From contig NW_022145599.1 of NCBI RefSeq assembly GCF_000002235.5, positions 25,504,879 through 25,568,878 of the forward strand: DNA of 64,000 nucleotides, written 5' to 3'. A program made the translations under genes and the position numbers. Origin of the DNA: Strongylocentrotus purpuratus (lineage: Eukaryota > Echinodermata > Echinoidea > Camarodonta > Strongylocentrotidae). Each line of letters begins with the position of its first letter. The stretch's first letter is position 1. Shown here piece after piece: positions 1 through 13,400 of the stretch. The notes beneath the pieces were generated by a model. That model had not been told where the DNA came from. It was given only the letters and a program-made list of their open reading frames with translations, and did no database searches.

Positions 1-576
1 GGCCAAGGCCCGTCAAATAAATATTTCACTGTGTAAACATCTTCATTCATATGAACTGAACTACCTTTGGACAAAGATCTGTATTGCAACAATTTTCATA
101 TTATATGATAATGCACTAAAAACTCAACATACAACTCATGTTACTTCCAATGGAGGCTAAGATATATTAGTAGTTTTGTAGTCATCTTTCTATCGTGTAC
201 CTGTATCAATTTTACAAGTGTACCTGTCTTGATAAACATCTCATCATATATTTTTAAATTTAAAGTTGAGGGAGCTATACAAGTGCCAAATCCAGAGCCA
301 TCTATACAAGTGCCAATCCAGAGCCATCTATACACAGAGTTTGGCTCAACTTACTCAAGAACTTTAGTGACTATCTTCTTATCTCTCCCTCTCCTCCCCC
401 TCTCTCCGTCTTCTCCCCATCTCTCTCTCTCTCTCTCTGTCTCCTTCACCCTCTACCTCAAATACGATTTTCTATAATGTTTTGATCTTATATTTTGTTC
501 TATATTTTGGTTTTATGTTTTGGTTATAGTGGAGCACTCTATACCCAATCCCTTCTAACCCCATTAAGACATGAAG
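1..576. other. Intron sequence of TBCD, no gene seen
   Basis: No coding signal that I can support. A pyrimidine-rich CT tract lies at about 380-455. By position this is intron of the TBCD gene whose exons begin further right. Confidence 0.5.
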
Positions 577-640
577 CTCAACTGAAGACCTGACTAGATT
601 CACTGAAAACTTCAAGATTATTACTGAATTCTCTCTATCA
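577..640 (+). pseudogene. Decayed or alternative duplicate of TBCD exon 780-851
   Basis: This stretch follows an AG at 575-576 and starts with the same bases as the exon at 780. It translates as STEDLTRFTENFKIITEF, against STEDLTRFTDNLLKIFTD in the real exon, and then diverges. The bases upstream of both are also similar (about 530-576 and 725-779), so a segment of roughly 110-125 bp was duplicated in tandem. The copy lacks the KVD end and the phase-2 donor of the true exon; a GT follows at 641 in another context. It could be a dead copy or a mutually exclusive exon, and I favour dead. Confidence 0.5.
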
Positions 641-779
641 GTATACCCCATATCCTCTCTCCTTCACTTTCTACCTTAATTATATCCAACGTGTTTGTGC
701 AATGTCTTAGTCTTATGTTTTTGTTTAGGTCAATCACTCTGCCCAGTCTCTTCTGTCCTTAATTTATCAAGACGTGCAG

Positions 780-851
780 CTCAACTGAAGACCTTACTAG
801 ATTCACAGACAACCTTCTCAAGATATTCACTGACTATCAGAAAGTGGACAG
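780..851 (+). CDS. TBCD: TBCD coding exon (TEDLTRFTDNLLKIF block)
   Basis: The acceptor AG is at 778-779 and the donor GTGAGT at 852. The frame starts at base 781 and ends in phase 2 with the bases AG, which join the first base of the exon at 5624 to make the Arg of RVSVPL. It corresponds to the human block ending in DNLLNE. The donor lies only about 20 bp before the 3.8-kb element that starts at 871. Confidence 0.8.
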
Positions 852-3800
852 GTGAGTGGAGATCAAACATCAGGCGCGGATCCAGGATTTTCCAATAGGG
901 GGGGGGGGGGGCCGGAAATTGGAAAATTGCGCAGACCGTTTTTTCAACTCAACATACCAATACTGACAAGGTCATATTAGAAGCACTAAACCGCGGTACA
1001 ATTTTTGACATTTTAATCGGGGAGGGGGGGGGGGGCGAAAAAGTAATTTTCTGGTTTCACAATTCGGCTAGTGAGCGAAGCGAGCGAGCAAAGATCCCTC
1101 GCCCCCCCCCCCCTATTAAGCGCGAAGCGCGGAAGCTTTGACGTTTCATTAAATTGTTAGAGAAAGAATACGATTCGTTGTATCATTCTCGACTTTTAAT
1201 CCTTGTCTGAATTGAGTTTCCTTCCCCCCCCCCCTCCTCTCCCGCGCGAAGCGCGGAAGCTTTGACGTTTCATTAAATTATTAGAGAAAGAATACGATTC
1301 TTTGTACCATTCTCGACTTTTAATCCTTGTCTGAATTGAGTTTCCTCCCCCCCTCCTCTCCCGCGCGAAGCACGGAAGCTTTGACGTTTCATTAAATTTT
1401 TAGAGAAAGTAGACGATTCGTTGTATCATTTTCGACTCTTAATCCTTGTTTAAATGCAGTTTTCCCCCTCCCGCGCAAAGCTGGAAGATTTGACGTTTCA
1501 TTAAATTATTAGAGAAAGAATACGATTCTTTGTACCATTCTCGACTTTTAATCCTTGTCTGAATTGAGTTTCCTCCCCCCCTCCTCTCCCGCGCGAAGCA
1601 CGGAAGCTTTGACGTTTCATTAAATTTTTAGAGAAAGTAGACGATTCGTTGTATCATTTTCGACTCTTAATCCTTGTTTAAATGCAGTTTTCCCCCTCCC
1701 GCGCAAAGCTGGAAGATTTGACGTTTCATTAAATTATTAGAAAAAGAAGACGATTTTTTGTACCATTCTCGACTTTTAATCCTTGTCTGAATTGAGTACC
1801 CCCCCCCCCCACCCATCTCCCGCGCAAAGCACGGAAGATTTGACGTTTCATTAAATTTTTAGAGAAAGTAGACGATTCGTTGTACCATTTTCGACTCTTA
1901 ATCCTTGTTTGAATGCAGATTTCCCCCTCCCGAGCAAAGCTGGAAGATTTGACGTTTCATTAAATTATTAGAAAAAGAAGACGATTCTTTGTATCATTCT
2001 CGACTTTTAATCCTTGTCTGAATTGAGTCTCCTCCCCCCCCCCTCCTTTGAAGCTTTGACGTTTCATTAAATTGTTAGAGAAAGAATACGATTCGTTGTA
2101 TCATTCTCGACTTTTAATCCTTGTCTGAATTGAGTTTCCTTCCCCCCTCCTCTCTCGCGCGAAGCGCGGAAGCTTTGACGTTTCATTAAATTATTAGAGA
2201 AAGAATACGATTCTTTGTATCATTCTCGACTTTTAATCCTTGTCTGAATTGAGTCTCCTCCCCCCCCTCCTTTGAAGCTTTGACGTTTCATTAAATTATT
2301 AGAGAAAGAATACGATTATTTGTACCATTCTGGACTTTAAATCCTTGTCTGAATTAAATTTCCTTCACCCCCCCTCCCTCTTCCGCGCGAAGCGCGGAAG
2401 ATTTGACGTTTCATTAAATTTTTAGAGAAAGTAGACGATTCGTTGTATCATTTTCGACTCTTAATCCTTGTTTGAATGCAGTTTTCCCCCTCCCGCGCAA
2501 AGCTGGAAGATTTGACGTTTCATTAAATTATTAGAAAAAGAAGACGATTTTTTGTACCATTCTCGACTTTTAATCCTTGTCTGAATTGAGTACCCCCCCC
2601 ACCCACCTCCCGCGCAAAGCGCGAAAGATTTGACGTTTCATTAAATTTTTAGAGAAAGTAGACGATTCGTTGTACCATTTTCGACTCTTAATCCTTGTTT
2701 GAATGCAGATTTCCCCCTCCCGCGCAAAGCTGGAAGATTTGACGTTTCAATAAATTATTAGAAAAAGAAGACGATTCTTTGTATAATTCTCGACTTTTAA
2801 TCCTTGTCTAAATTGAGTTCCTCCCCCCCTCCTCTCCCGCGCAAAGCACGGAAGCTTTGACGTTTCATTAAATTATTAGAGAAAGAAGACGATCCTTTGT
2901 ACCATTCTCGACTTTTAATCCTTGTCTGAATTGAGTCTCCTCCCCCCCTCCTTTGAAGCTTTGACGTTTCATTACAATTGTTAGAGAAAAAAGACGATTC
3001 TTTGTACCATTCTCGACTTTTAATCCTTGTCTGAATTGAGTACCCCCCCCCCCCCCACCCATCTCCCGCGCAAAGCGCGAAAGATTTGACGTTTCATTAA
3101 ATTTTTAGAGAAAGTAGACGATTCGTTGTACCATTTTCGACTCTTAATCCTTGTTTGAATGCAGATTTCCCCCTCCCGCGCAAAGCTGGAAGATTTGACG
3201 TTTCATTAAATTATTAGAAAAAGAAGACGATTCTTTGTATAATTCTCGACTTTTAATCCTTGTCTAAATTGAGTTCCTCCCCCCTCCTCTCCCGCGCAAA
3301 GCGCGGAAGCTTTGACGTTTCATTAAATTATTAGAGAAAGAAGACGATCCTTTGTACCATTCTCGACTTTTAATCCTTGTCTGAATTGAGTCTCCTCCCC
3401 CCTCCTCCTTTGAAGCTTTGACGTTTCATTAAAATTGTTAGAGAAAAAAGACGATTCTTTGTACCATTCTCGACTCTTAATCTTTGTCTGAATTGAGTTT
3501 CCTCCCCCCCCCCCCTCTCAGAAGAAGACGATTCTTTGTACCATTTTCGACTTTTAATCCTTGTTTGAATTGAGTTTCCTCCCCCTCTCCCTTTGACGTT
3601 TCATAAAATTATTAGAGAAAGAAGACGATTCTTTGTACCATTCTCGACTTTTAATCCTTGTCTGAATTGAGTTTCCTCCCCCTCTCCCTTTGACGTTTTA
3701 TTAAATTATAGAGAAAGAAGACGATTCGTTGTACTGTTCTCGACTCTTAATCCTAGTCTGAATTCAGTTTTCCCCGCTCGCGCTATAGCGCGTAAGCTTT

Positions 3801-6800
3801 GACGCTTCATTAAATCATTAGAGAAAGAAGACGCTTCGTCGTAACATTCTCGTCTTTAATCCTTGTTTCACTTCAGTTTTCCCAAATAGTTCAAATATAA
3901 GCACAAGCGAGTCGGTATGAACTGAATCCAAATGAAGGGCAAAATAAAAGAGTTGTGAAGCGGCCCTACCGTTAATTTAAAATTTGACTGTTGATTATAT
4001 AGCTTTTATTTAAAAGACATCCAAAATATTGTGCCCTTTTCCAATTTCTCACTAAAGAGGGATGACCTTTGTAGCGCAGGGGCTGTTTTTAACGTTTAAC
4101 TTTGAATCTGCGGCTCGAGATTTTATACGGCCGGCCCGGCCCCCTCTATTCAATAACGTTTGCCAAGCCTTCTGGAATGACCCCAAATCTCCCGATTACA
4201 GTTTTCCCTTATTACTGTCACTATAAGCACCATTTCTTTGTCTTTCCCCCTTTCTCACCCGACTTTTCTCTTCCCCCCCCCCACCCATGTATGATCCCTC
4301 TCTTTGAAAGCACCCCTATATCTCCGGTGTGTAAATTCAGTACGGGCCGGATTTTTGTATATTACGGGCCGGACTTTGTTGCGTCAAAAGTAACCCTTTA
4401 TCGGAGATTTTGGAAACACAAATTCGGAGGGGTGGGTGGGGGGGGGGGGCTTTCTTCTATTTCTTTTCTTCTTTTATCTCTCACTGTCTCTGTTTCTCTT
4501 CTCCTTTCTTTTCTCTTGTCCCTTTTTTCTTCTCTTCTCCTTTCTTTTTTCTCTTCTTTTCTTCAACTTTCTTCCTTCCTTTTTTTGCGCCGCCAATAGG
4601 GGGGGGGGGGGGGGGGGGGGGGGGCGCGGCCGTTTCGGCCCCTCCTGGATCCGCCACTGAAACATGATGTTAATCTTGAACGAGATGTGAGTCCTGTTTC
4701 ATAAATTTTGTTATCAATAACAAGCTGCAATATTGTGTTAGGCTACTGAAATCGTGGCATTTGATTGGCTGAGAGCAGATTTGTCATAGAAATTTAGCAT
4801 TTGTTATTGATAACAATATTTTATGAAACAGGGAACAGGTTTGAGTCCTGGCACAGCACTACTGTCCTTCGACAAAATATTGATCTATTTTTGCCACTTC
4901 CCCAACCAGATTTAAACAGGTACCATTAGAAGGAATTTCCTTGAATGCTCTTAATGAAATTCTTAGCTTGGCTAGGGCCATTATAATAGTAAAAAGTCAT
5001 TTTTATATAGCGCATAATAAAAGAATATCTATGCGCTTTACAACAATCAATAATACCATATATTGAAGTTCCTTCTTGATTAAGAAGTAGGAATGTGTAT
5101 TTTTTTCACATCTTTTGGGGCTGCTAATGATAGTAAAGGCCATGGGCATTCAAAGGAATCTTTTAAAGGTAAAGACCAGTATTGGAAACGCCCCAATTTC
5201 AAAAAATGAAATGGAAGCTCTCATTACCAATCATGTGAAAGAATATGTTTTGACTAATACATGATAATAACAATTTTGCCGGGAAACCGCCTACTAATTC
5301 ATATATTTGGTTTCTCCCATCGTCTGTGAGAGATATACGGTAGTCCCATATACATCTTTCTGTGTATAGTACTTGTAACTTTACGAAGAATGGGCCAAAT
5401 TTCTTATCATTTTGATGATTCCAGAACCTTGCAGATGCTAGATGCTAGATGATCAACCTTTTCTGATCGATTCCACAACGTTTCTTTCACAATGCAATCG
5501 CATGACCATAACTGGTCTTTACCTTTAAGTTAATGTCATTGCTCATATTGTCATCCAATTACTATTCAATACAGAATCATGCACCATTTGCATTTGCACC
5601 TATTTATTAAAACGTTTTCTCAGAGTTTCTGTACCGTTGATGAAGATGATCAATCTCCTGTTATCCAGTGGAAGCTTCGAAACCTTCGTAGAAGACCCTA
5701 GGTAAGGATATATTCATGTAAAGCTAGCTTACCTGTAGAGTTGTTGTGGTCTAGTGGTTAGGTCACTGATGCTCATCAGTGTAGTTTTGGTGTCATGCTA
5801 GAGTTGCTGATTGGTCATCATATTTTCTCACATTGTCCACTGCACATTAACTTTCTAGATTCATACCTCACCCTAAATGTGTTTGTAAAAAATTATGTTT
5901 TGCAATGATAAGACAGTGATATTTTCCGCTGAACCTTCTGCAACTGGTCAAGAAGGAGGTGGCCAAGACAGGCGATGCCCAAAAGCTTCTCACAAGCATT
6001 GAAGTGTGAGTCACATCACTGATAGTTTGATATTAACTTGTCCCTTTTACTTGCTTTATGATACTAGTAATCAACGAGTGAACATGAAATGTATAATACA
6101 TGCATGTATAATAAAAAATGATGTAACAAATCATTACTAAAATCATATATGGACAAATGTGCCATATACTGTACAGTCAAACCTGTCTATAGCGACTGCC
6201 CAAGGGAAACACAAAAAGTGGTTTTTAAGACAGGTAGTCATGTTAAACAGGTGGTCACTAAAGCAGGTTTGACTGAATATATGTTGTAGAGCTGCTAAGT
6301 CCATGGATTCTTTCTTTTTTCAGTTTGGAAATTGTTTACCAGTTATTCCTGTCCCTTTGATTGATATGTTTTTAAAAGTAATCACAGTCCATTAGCAATA
6401 CCATGCAACTTGCACACTGCAATTATTTGTATTCATATAGGACCCATGGCAGACCCCTGTGGAACACCTCCATGTGCATTAAGCCCACAAATGACCATCA
6501 TGGACTTCTGATAGATTGAAAGTACTATTTTAAAAGAATAGTTTTTATTCATTTCAGGTTCTGTGGTATGATTCAGTTTGTTGGTGAACCTAGGAAGAAG
6601 AGCCTTATTCAGCTCATGGTATTCCTCTGTCATAAGTACCCAAAGGTAATCACATCTTCAAAATTCTCGCTACCGCATATAGCAATATACATTCCCATAA
6701 AGCATTGCGCCTCTGGTACATCTGCAATTTTGCTGCAACACAAGCGGCTTATTTTCCCAAGCCGTGATTGTGTGGTTGTCAGTAATTACAGCGGATAAAG

Positions 6801-9800
6801 GCAAAGATTTTAAGGCATTCAACAATCATTCGTCCACGAAAAAAGGGGGAAATATTGTTTAGGGCATTTCCTCATTCCTGATACCTACAGTATCTATTCT
6901 CATTCATGTTTCCTATCCAAATCGTTTGTAAATGAGGAGTTATATTTAATAGAAGAAAATGCAGTTGAAATTTTAGTAATACAACTTTTGTAAAAAAAGT
7001 TATATGGTTGTTTTAAAGAGTTTTTCAGTACAGTACATTTTGTTACTCATTGAATACCTTTATTATAATCTGTGTTAATATCACACTTATAATTGCCATC
7101 ATACTACATGTAGTATTATTGTTAGTGTTATAAGTTTTCCTTAAACTGTTATTTTCTTGATCATTTTCTGTCACCACAGAACCCTCAGGCTGGTAAAGCT
7201 AAGAAGCAAGAGGATGCCAATGACCAGATGGACAGCTATCAAGGTACTTGGTTCATTTAGTTTCAAACATTGTCAAATATGATGTTCGACAGTAGATGGT
7301 GACCTTCCTCCTACACTGCGTAGGTCAGCGTATGAGCAGATACGATTCTGGGGAAGACGACGAGGGAAGGTTTCTTCCGGCTTCCATAGAGAATGTACAG
7401 CAGTGTCAACTAATTCCTTATAATACTAAATTAGTGTTCAGGTATCATGAACTCCCCCGATGATTTGACGAGATCTATATGTACACACCGTCATAATATA
7501 TTACCTATAGCTTGTTGGTTCTGAAACTATAATTTCTATCAGACTTTCTAGTTCTCGACCCACTGTATTTGTATGAAAATCGGAAGTGCCTTTGCCAAAA
7601 AAAATTGTTTGTATTTGTTTTTGTTTTGTTAAAGTATTTATTAAAGAAAGTCTTGTACATAATAATAAGACGTTTGTATAAACAAAGAAACATAATTACT
7701 TAACAAAATATATACCATTTCTTATTGTGAAGATCGAGACAATTTTTTTGTGAAAGCAATTTGCCGAATTTACCCATGGCCGGTGCTTCCCTCTATGGCC
7801 AAATACTGTAGTTGCGGTAGCGAGAATTGGGGCGTACAATGTAATCAGTACTTGCAAGCATTGTATGGGAATGGGTTAAACAATGATTATTGGTAACATG
7901 TTTGATGTTGTTACTCATTCTTTTTTTCTTCTTTTTTTATCTTGCAGATCTCGTGTCAAAATTGGGATACTGAGGAGCAAAATATCATCCACTGCCATGG
8001 GTCCTATATGAATACAAATAATTGCAGTGTGCAAGTTGCATGGTATTGCTAATGGACTGTGATTACTTTTAAAAACATATCAATCAAAGGGACAGGAATA
8101 ACTGGTAAACAATTTCCAAACTGAAAGTATTCTGGCATTTATGTAGAATTAAATGAGTAATTTAATGCACTGAAATCTAATTACAATGTGGCTATATGGG
8201 AAGTTTCATATGACCTGCCCAGTTTTTTATGATTAAATTGAAGAAAAAAACCTGCGTAAGCTAGATGACTTGTGGAAGCCATCCAGTAGACTTAATAGTC
8301 CATGAGACTGATGGAAACCAACAGCCTGTGAGATTGACAATGTCTGTCTTATGAGCTTTCCAACGTGTTTTCAGGTCTTTAAAACCTTCCTGTTGATGTA
8401 GTGGACTTTTGATTTCTGGACTGTCGGTTTTTGTGGGATGTGGCCGTGGAAGCAATTTACCAGAAACAAATCAAATGTAACTGTGCCGTTAAGAATAACA
8501 CCTCTTTATCTTTGTCAATATTCCAGTGTTTCAAGATCTTTGTAATGATATATTGCTAGGTATTATGATGCATTTATATTGACAATGTAACCCAGGCCTA
8601 ACCTGGGTCAGATGATTTGGTCTGATGCAAGTGAGTTCAGTTGAAATAGTTGGTCTTGCGCAAAAGTAGTCCTGGTATCCGGCAGTGTATGTGCATGTCT
8701 CCTGGTTTAACAGTGCATTAAATGACAGGCCAACATTCCAAATTTCAAAAGATAAGTTTTCTGGCAGTTGTTCTGCTGTTTTTTGTTTTTGTATTGTAGG
8801 TAATGAATTGTTATCAGCCATGTCGTTGAATCTTTCTTATTTGTATTATGCATGAAATGTTATGCAGATCAGTTTAGTACAAGCATGAACTGGATTAGCA
8901 TTTTTGGTAAATTTGGGTCATGCAATCAAATTAAATATTATCAATATTAAATAATAAATATTAAGAAGTAGACACTTTGAAGGAAATCTGTGTCTATTGT
9001 TATTTTGGAATAGCCAGGATTTTGAAACAAGAGGTGTCTGCAAAATATTTGTCTGCATTCTAAGACCGCTATCAAAAATAAGGGGCATAAGGGTGCAAAA
9101 ACACATGTGCTTAAAATACAACTTACACTGTCCATGCTTTTATATATATATATATATGAAACTGCCTTCAAATTACTGTTTCTTTGTTTTGCTGTGTGTG
9201 ATGTACAGATATAATTTCCTTGTAACTAATGTATAGAGTTTACAAATAAACATGCCCGTGATTTGTATTCTTTGTAAAGCTTTGTTCAAAATGTACATAA
9301 TTTCTTATCAAATTTATACTTATTTGATGTAAAAAGTATCTATCATACTACTTTGTACATGCTTGATTGTCCATGCGTGAAGTTTTCTTTCCTTCATATG
9401 TTGTGTTTAGTTTGATAATCCATGTAGTGTAGATGTAGGTTATATTATGTAACTTGTCTGCTCTAATCCACTGATAGGATGACATAATTGATTTCTTTGT
9501 TCATCGTTTGAAAGTAGAGATTATACTCAGTAATGGTATAATTGCTCTTATAGTAACAACTGATAATAATGACTGATAGGGACAACAAGCCTTCTCTATC
9601 AATGATAGCTCTGACTTGTGAGAACTGAGAAATCATTTCTCCTTTTGTGCTCCATTATCAGATTTTTATTCTTATTGGTTATTTTGAAGTCACATTCTGA
9701 ATATGATCATTCCTCTGTAATACATGTTGTCTGTTACATAGACATTATAATTTGTCCTTAGAAAAGATCTTCGTAAAAGCATGAAGCTAATTTTTGTTTA

Positions 9801-10412
9801 CATTTCACAGACATGCAGTATACATAATGTGGCCCAGTGATTTACCTTAACATGATGATTACTTAAGCATAGCCTTTTCTGTTGGACAATAAACGTATTG
9901 TTAAAAAGGGCTGAACTATTCAATGAAAAAATGAAGAGAACATAATGTCTCTCATAATGTAATAAATTAAACCTTAATCATAATCGCTTTGTGAAACTTT
10001 ATTTTAGGCCAGAGTCTGACTCAGTCTTTAGTAAATGTGGGCCTTAAAGTGTAACAATCACCAACAATAATTTGTTTTGAATATATTCAAAATATGAGCT
10101 TCAAATATTACTTTTGTAAAGAGATTTTGCAAGTTAAAATACTCTCTTGATTAACGTAAAAAAGGGCTCGCATGGCACCAATGTAAGACTTGGGTTCTGT
10201 GTGCGCAACTTATTGTTATTGTCATAGTCCAGCATATGGGTCGGAGAGAGGAGGGGAGGGGCGGGGGGGGGGGGTGTTGTCAGGATGCAGAATATCAATC
10301 CGGCCATACACATGCATAGATAGTAGATAGTAGTAATACTCCAAAGAATTCTTCCAGAAAAGTAATGATTTTCCGCCCCCCCCCATCCAGGCCATCTCCC
10401 TCACTCTCAATT

Positions 10413-10445
<33 letters not shown>

Positions 10446-13400
10446 CACTCTCTCTCACTCTCTCTCTGTATCTGCATTGTTATGATGTAAATGTTTGTCA
10501 TGTCATTCTTGTTCTTTGTGATGGAACTTAATGCTTGAGGGCAACAGTGTTTAGATTCACCCTTTCAGTTACTGTCAAAATCCATGCATGTTATCTTTAA
10601 TATGTTATGTTAATTGCTAAATAAAATGATGATAAGAGGAATCACTTGGTAATGTGTGATGTGTTGCTTGAAGAACCGTCCAATTTGGTTTCTGCACATA
10701 TTAATTAAGTATCCCTCTTCTCATGTGATGGGGAAAAATATGTTTAATTGGTGGACATTTAAATATGTTAAGCATAGTGTGACAGAAAAAAGGCTTTTCT
10801 ATCTCGTTGAAATGAAAAAAGATGAATATAATAAAAATAATAATATTAGACATTTATATAGCGCACATATCCACCATGCATGGTGCTTAAGGCTCTCCAA
10901 CTATTACCCCCGACTCTGCTAGGCAGCCGATTTCGGCGCTCACAGCATTCAAGGAATTCCTTCCTACCGGTACCCATTTAACAGCTGGGTGAAGAGTGGC
11001 AAATTAATGTAGATTAATATCTTGCCAAAGGACATTAATGCCGTGGCGGGACTCGAACCGGGACCCTGTGATTCACAGTCCAACGACTTATCCACTAGAC
11101 CACAACATATATCACATATATTTATATACATTTATATTTGAAAGAAAATTCAGGAGTTTTCCTGTATGACATCATGTATTATGACTGAATTACGATTAGG
11201 TCCCCATATTTGTAGTGAGCTATTTTTTTTTTTTTTTGGGGGGGGGGAAATTATACTTTCTCATTTTGTATTCAATATATTTCGAATTTTCACTTATGTT
11301 TTCCTGTGGTTCTTCGGCTTTCAGGGTGAGGTTGAGTAAGAGGACACTTTATTTTCTTTTTTTGTCTCGAAATTTGAAAATTTGACATTTTGTTCCGTGG
11401 GGGGGGGGGGGGGGGTTAGGTCACCTGTTTTGGGTCAGCCATTGGCATAATATATATATTTTTTTTAAATTAAAAAAAACAAAAAATCAAAAGGGGGGGG
11501 GGTTAACCCCCCCCCCCCCCTGCGTACGCGCCTGAGTCTGTCTGCTAATTACTCTATTATATGAGTTAGCCCGTATCCATTTAATAAACAGGTGTACATA
11601 CGAAAGTAATAAATACAAGTATTACAATTCATTTATATCATTTCATTGCAATAATTTATTTCTACTTCAAGATGAATACAATAATATATGATATTCAAAA
11701 TACAAACATATGTGACGAAATATCTAAAGTGAGAGGATCATGGAAGGAACATAATTGGCTTGATAAAAATGATCCTCACAAAAAACATGTAATATCAAAC
11801 AAAATGCAAATCATAATGTGAAGTGTTCTCAAGTCTTACAAAGTTTCAACCAATTATTGACGAACTTGGTTTTTACAAAATAAACTCTAAGGTAAATCCA
11901 AAACTCTCCTTTTTATGATATACGAAATCACAGAGAAATACAATTTTATTTTCATATTATCACCAGACATGGAACCACTGCCCCATACAAACTATATCTT
12001 ACAAAGTCTTAAAGTGAAGTCTTAAGAAGTCCCATCCAAGTGACGAACTTGCTTTAAAAAGAATATACTCTAAGGTAAATCCATAGCCTTTCTTTTTTTG
12101 TGATATACAAAATCACAAACAGAGTCAATTATATTTTCATATTATCACCAGGCATGAAACCACTACCATAAAACTTATATCTTCCATAGTCTTAAAGTCG
12201 AGTCTTAAGAAGTCTCATTCAAGTGACGAACTTGCTTTAAACAGACTCTAAGGTAAATTCATAACTCTTCTTTTTGTGATATACAAAATCACAAACAAAG
12301 TCAATTTTATTTTCATATTATCACCAGGCATGGAACCACTACCATAAAACTTATATCTTCCATAGTCTTAAAGTCGAGTCTTAAGAAGTCTCATTCAAGT
12401 GACGAACTTGCTTTAAAAAGAATATACTCTAAGGTAAATCCATAGCCCTTCTTTTTTGTGATATACAAAATCACAAACAAAGTCAATTATATTTTCATAT
12501 TACCACCAGGCATGGAACCACTACCATAAAACTTATATCTTCCATAGTCTTAAAGTCGAGTCTTAAGAAGTCTCATTTAAGTGACGAACTTGCTTTAAAA
12601 AGAATATACTCTAAGGTAAATCCATAGCCCTTCTTTTTTGTGATATACAAAATCACAAACAAAGTCAATTATATTTTCATATTATCACCGGGCATGGAAC
12701 CACTACCATAAAACTTATATCTTCCATAGTCTTAAAGTCGAGTATTAAGAAGTCTCATTCAAGTGACGAACTTGCTTTAAACAGACTCTAAGGTAAATCC
12801 ATAGCTCTTCTTTTTTTGTGATATACAAAATCACAAAGTCAATTTTATTTTCATATTATCACCAGACATGGAACCACTGCCCCATCTTACAAAGTCTTAA
12901 AGTCAAGTGACGAACTTGCTTTAAAAAGAATAGACTGTAAGGTAAATCCATAGCCCTTCTTTTTTGTGATATACAAAATCACAAACAAAGTCAATTATAT
13001 TTTCATATTATCACCAGACATGGAACCACTACCATAAAACTTATATCTTACAAAGTCTTAAAGTCAAGTCTTAAGAAGTCCCATCCAAGTGACGAACTTG
13101 CTTTAAAAAGAATAGATTTAAGGTAAATCCATAGCTCTTCTTTTTGTGATATACAAAATCACAAAGTCAATTTTATTTTCATATTATCACCAGGCATGGA
13201 ACCACTGCCCCATACAAACTATATCTTACAAGGTTTAAAGTCAAGTCTTAAGAAGTCCCATCCAAGTGACGAACTTGCTTTAAAAAAAATAGATTTAAGG
13301 TAAATTCATAGCTCATCTTTTCATAATATACAACATCACAGGAAAGGTCAATTTTTTCCATATTATCACCAGACATAGAACCACTGCCCCATATACAGAC

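Larger units (their letters stand above)
6790..9765 (+). repeat. Segmental duplicate (proximal copy) of the TBCD 3' end
   Basis: This block is collinear with about 36440-39500: intron sequence, the exon at 7180, the next intron, the terminal exon at 7948, the 3' untranslated part and downstream DNA. Matching runs include GGGCATTTCCTCATTCCTGA, CCTAACCTGGGTCAGAT and AGTGTAGATGTAGG or near-identical forms. The copies differ by many substitutions and by indels, for example an extra stretch at about 7596-7775 and the 135-bp insert at 7992, so the duplication is not recent. The proximal copy lacks the two exons at 34423 and 36270. Confidence 0.88.

Noticed and set aside
1115-3880. CRISPR-like array
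   Set aside because: The repeats are contiguous tandem units without unique spacers, in a eukaryotic genome; it is a satellite.
4102-4667. Overlapping open frames rich in Phe/Ser/Leu and Gly
   Set aside because: They come from pyrimidine-rich and poly-G low-complexity DNA inside the satellite-bearing element and show no domain.
10222-10458. Frame coding an Arg/Glu-rich peptide
   Set aside because: It is the translation of a CT microsatellite.
11041-11107. Possible tRNA gene on the minus strand
   Set aside because: A and B boxes are good, but the 5' acceptor half does not match well and related heads occur elsewhere, so it is a SINE head.
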